Below the pieces are notes generated by a model. The model had not been told where the DNA came from and did no database searches. It saw only the letters and a program-made list of their open reading frames with translations. A stretch of DNA of 6,852 bases, taken from positions 1 to 6,852 of the forward strand of contig CAZWXS010000086.1 of the NCBI GenBank assembly GCA_964638005.1, read 5' to 3'. The stretch is from JAAYYM01 sp964638005. GTDB lineage: Bacteria; Bacillota; Clostridia; Lachnospirales; Lachnospiraceae. Positions 6,184 through 6,852 of the stretch are shown here, piece after piece (the first letter of the stretch is position 1; each line of letters starts with the position of its first letter). The position numbers were made by a program, and so were the translations under genes.

Positions 6184-6852
6184 TTAATAAATAATAACAG
6201 GGACTCCAACTGTCACAATATGATATAACTGTGCAATCTTATCAACCGGCATATTCACACATCCGTGACTGCCATTTTGTTGGAAATCAGTGGTCCCAAA
6301 CTCATTTCTCCAAGTCGCATCATGAAAGCCTTCTGCATCGCTATTGAATCTAATCCAATAGTTGACAGGCAGTGCATAATCTGGTCCTCTTAAAATCCTA
6401 TTTGTCTGCATCAATTCAATTTTGTGAACACCAATATTGGTTTCAGATCCGAATTTTCCTGTTGTTACGGGAGAATCAAGAATCAAAACACCATCTTTAT
6501 ATAGCCACATATGTTGCGATTGGATGCTTACTTCAGCATAAAGTGAAGGTAAATAATACAGCGATTCGCTGGTATCAGCTTTCACAATGGAGGCTGTGAC
6601 AATTCCTCTTTTTTCGTGCAAAGCTTCTTTGACTTCATTGATTGTTCCCACCACATCTGTAGCCCAAGGCATGGAAGCTGGAATTATCATAGATGTTTTA
6701 AGAGTTGTTTTAAATAACAGATTATTATTGCCAGATAGATGCCTGCTGCAAATTTCTGAAATCTTACTACGAATCTGCTCCTCATTCCATAAGACATCTC
6801 CATTTTCTGATACCATACCCTCTTGTAAAAATGTCTTAAGTACAGTCTGATC
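6184..6852 (-). CDS. L,D-transpeptidase (YkuD domain), 5' end beyond the window
   Basis: The enzyme forms 3-3 cross-links in peptidoglycan, or attaches substrates to it, through a catalytic cysteine outside the membrane. The frame stays open to the window edge: 12 codons precede the first ATG at 6816 without a stop, so the gene is partial and the true start is outside. Of the 222 visible residues, about 104-222 form the YkuD domain. The conserved histidine is in FHDATW (H177) and the active site is SHGCVNMP (195-202, Cys198). The part before it, including FKTT and a long helix, resembles the end of the peptidoglycan-binding domain (PG_binding_4 type) found in multidomain Bacillota L,D-transpeptidases. 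The usual N-terminal membrane anchor would lie beyond the window. The catalytic residues are intact. A lipoprotein gene follows after 72 nt with no terminator seen, so co-transcription is possible. Confidence 0.93.
   Translation of the reverse strand, partial: DQTVLKTFLQEGMVSENGDVLWNEEQIRSKISEICSRHLSGNNNLLFKTTLKTSMIIPASMPWATDVVGTINEVKEALHEKRGIVTASIVKADTSESLYYLPSLYAEVSIQSQHMWLYKDGVLILDSPVTTGKFGSETNIGVHKIELMQTNRILRGPDYALPVNYWIRFNSDAEGFHDATWRNEFGTTDFQQNGSHGCVNMPVDKIAQLYHIVTVGVPVIIY

Noticed and set aside
6587..6850. Plus-strand open frame opposite the L,D-transpeptidase gene
   Set aside because: It is antisense to an open frame with an intact YkuD active site and lacks start signals of its own.
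1..6852. CRISPR array, tRNA/rRNA, riboswitch or retron-like element
   Set aside because: No regularly spaced repeats, cloverleaf or conserved aptamer pattern was seen by eye. Intergenic spaces are short and explained by terminators, repeats and promoters.

Overview
The window is AT-rich and looks like a Bacillota genome, most likely a gut Lachnospiraceae or a close relative. I base this on strong AGGAGG-type ribosome binding sites, compact intrinsic terminators and the gene set: a Lachnospiraceae-style IS4-superfamily transposase, a myosin-cross-reactive-antigen oleate hydratase, a DhaS-like TetR regulator and a YkuD L,D-transpeptidase. The genus is not determinable from the sequence alone.

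Left part (about 9-2165, plus strand): one apparently complete insertion sequence. It has imperfect 23-bp terminal inverted repeats (18 of 23 match) and is flanked by a 5-6 bp direct repeat (GATTG or AGATTG) that fits a target-site duplication. It carries its own extended -10 promoter, a terminator hairpin at the left end overlapping the -35 box, a 564-aa transposase with an intact D195-D272-E445 triad and YREK signature, a 78-aa accessory ORF 2 nt downstream, and a terminator just inside the right end.

Middle (2166-2297): intergenic DNA holding the 3' end of the oleate hydratase transcript. A 52-bp near-perfect palindrome, whose ends resemble IS3-family termini, lies inside the long loop of what looks like the oleate hydratase terminator.

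Right part (2298-6852, all minus strand): in transcription order, an L,D-transpeptidase whose 5' end is cut by the window edge, an unrecognised 430-aa lipoprotein, a TetR-family regulator with a strong 19-bp-stem terminator directly after its stop codon, and then oleate hydratase (ohyA) with its own leader. No terminator is visible between the transpeptidase, lipoprotein and regulator genes, so they may be co-transcribed. ohyA is separated from them by the terminator and probably has its own promoter, whose -10 overlaps an imperfect palindrome that could be a regulator operator. A plausible but unproven reading is a cell-envelope neighbourhood in which the TetR protein responds to fatty acids or membrane stress and controls ohyA, which detoxifies unsaturated fatty acids.

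Two starts were moved inward from the longest open frame because the ribosome binding sites demand it: ohyA to 4094 and the TetR gene to 4777. I saw no tRNA, rRNA, CRISPR array or riboswitch. Nothing here amounts to a clearly new system. The best leads are the accessory ORF of the IS, the regulatory layout of its left end, the palindrome nested in the ohyA terminator, and the orphan lipoprotein.
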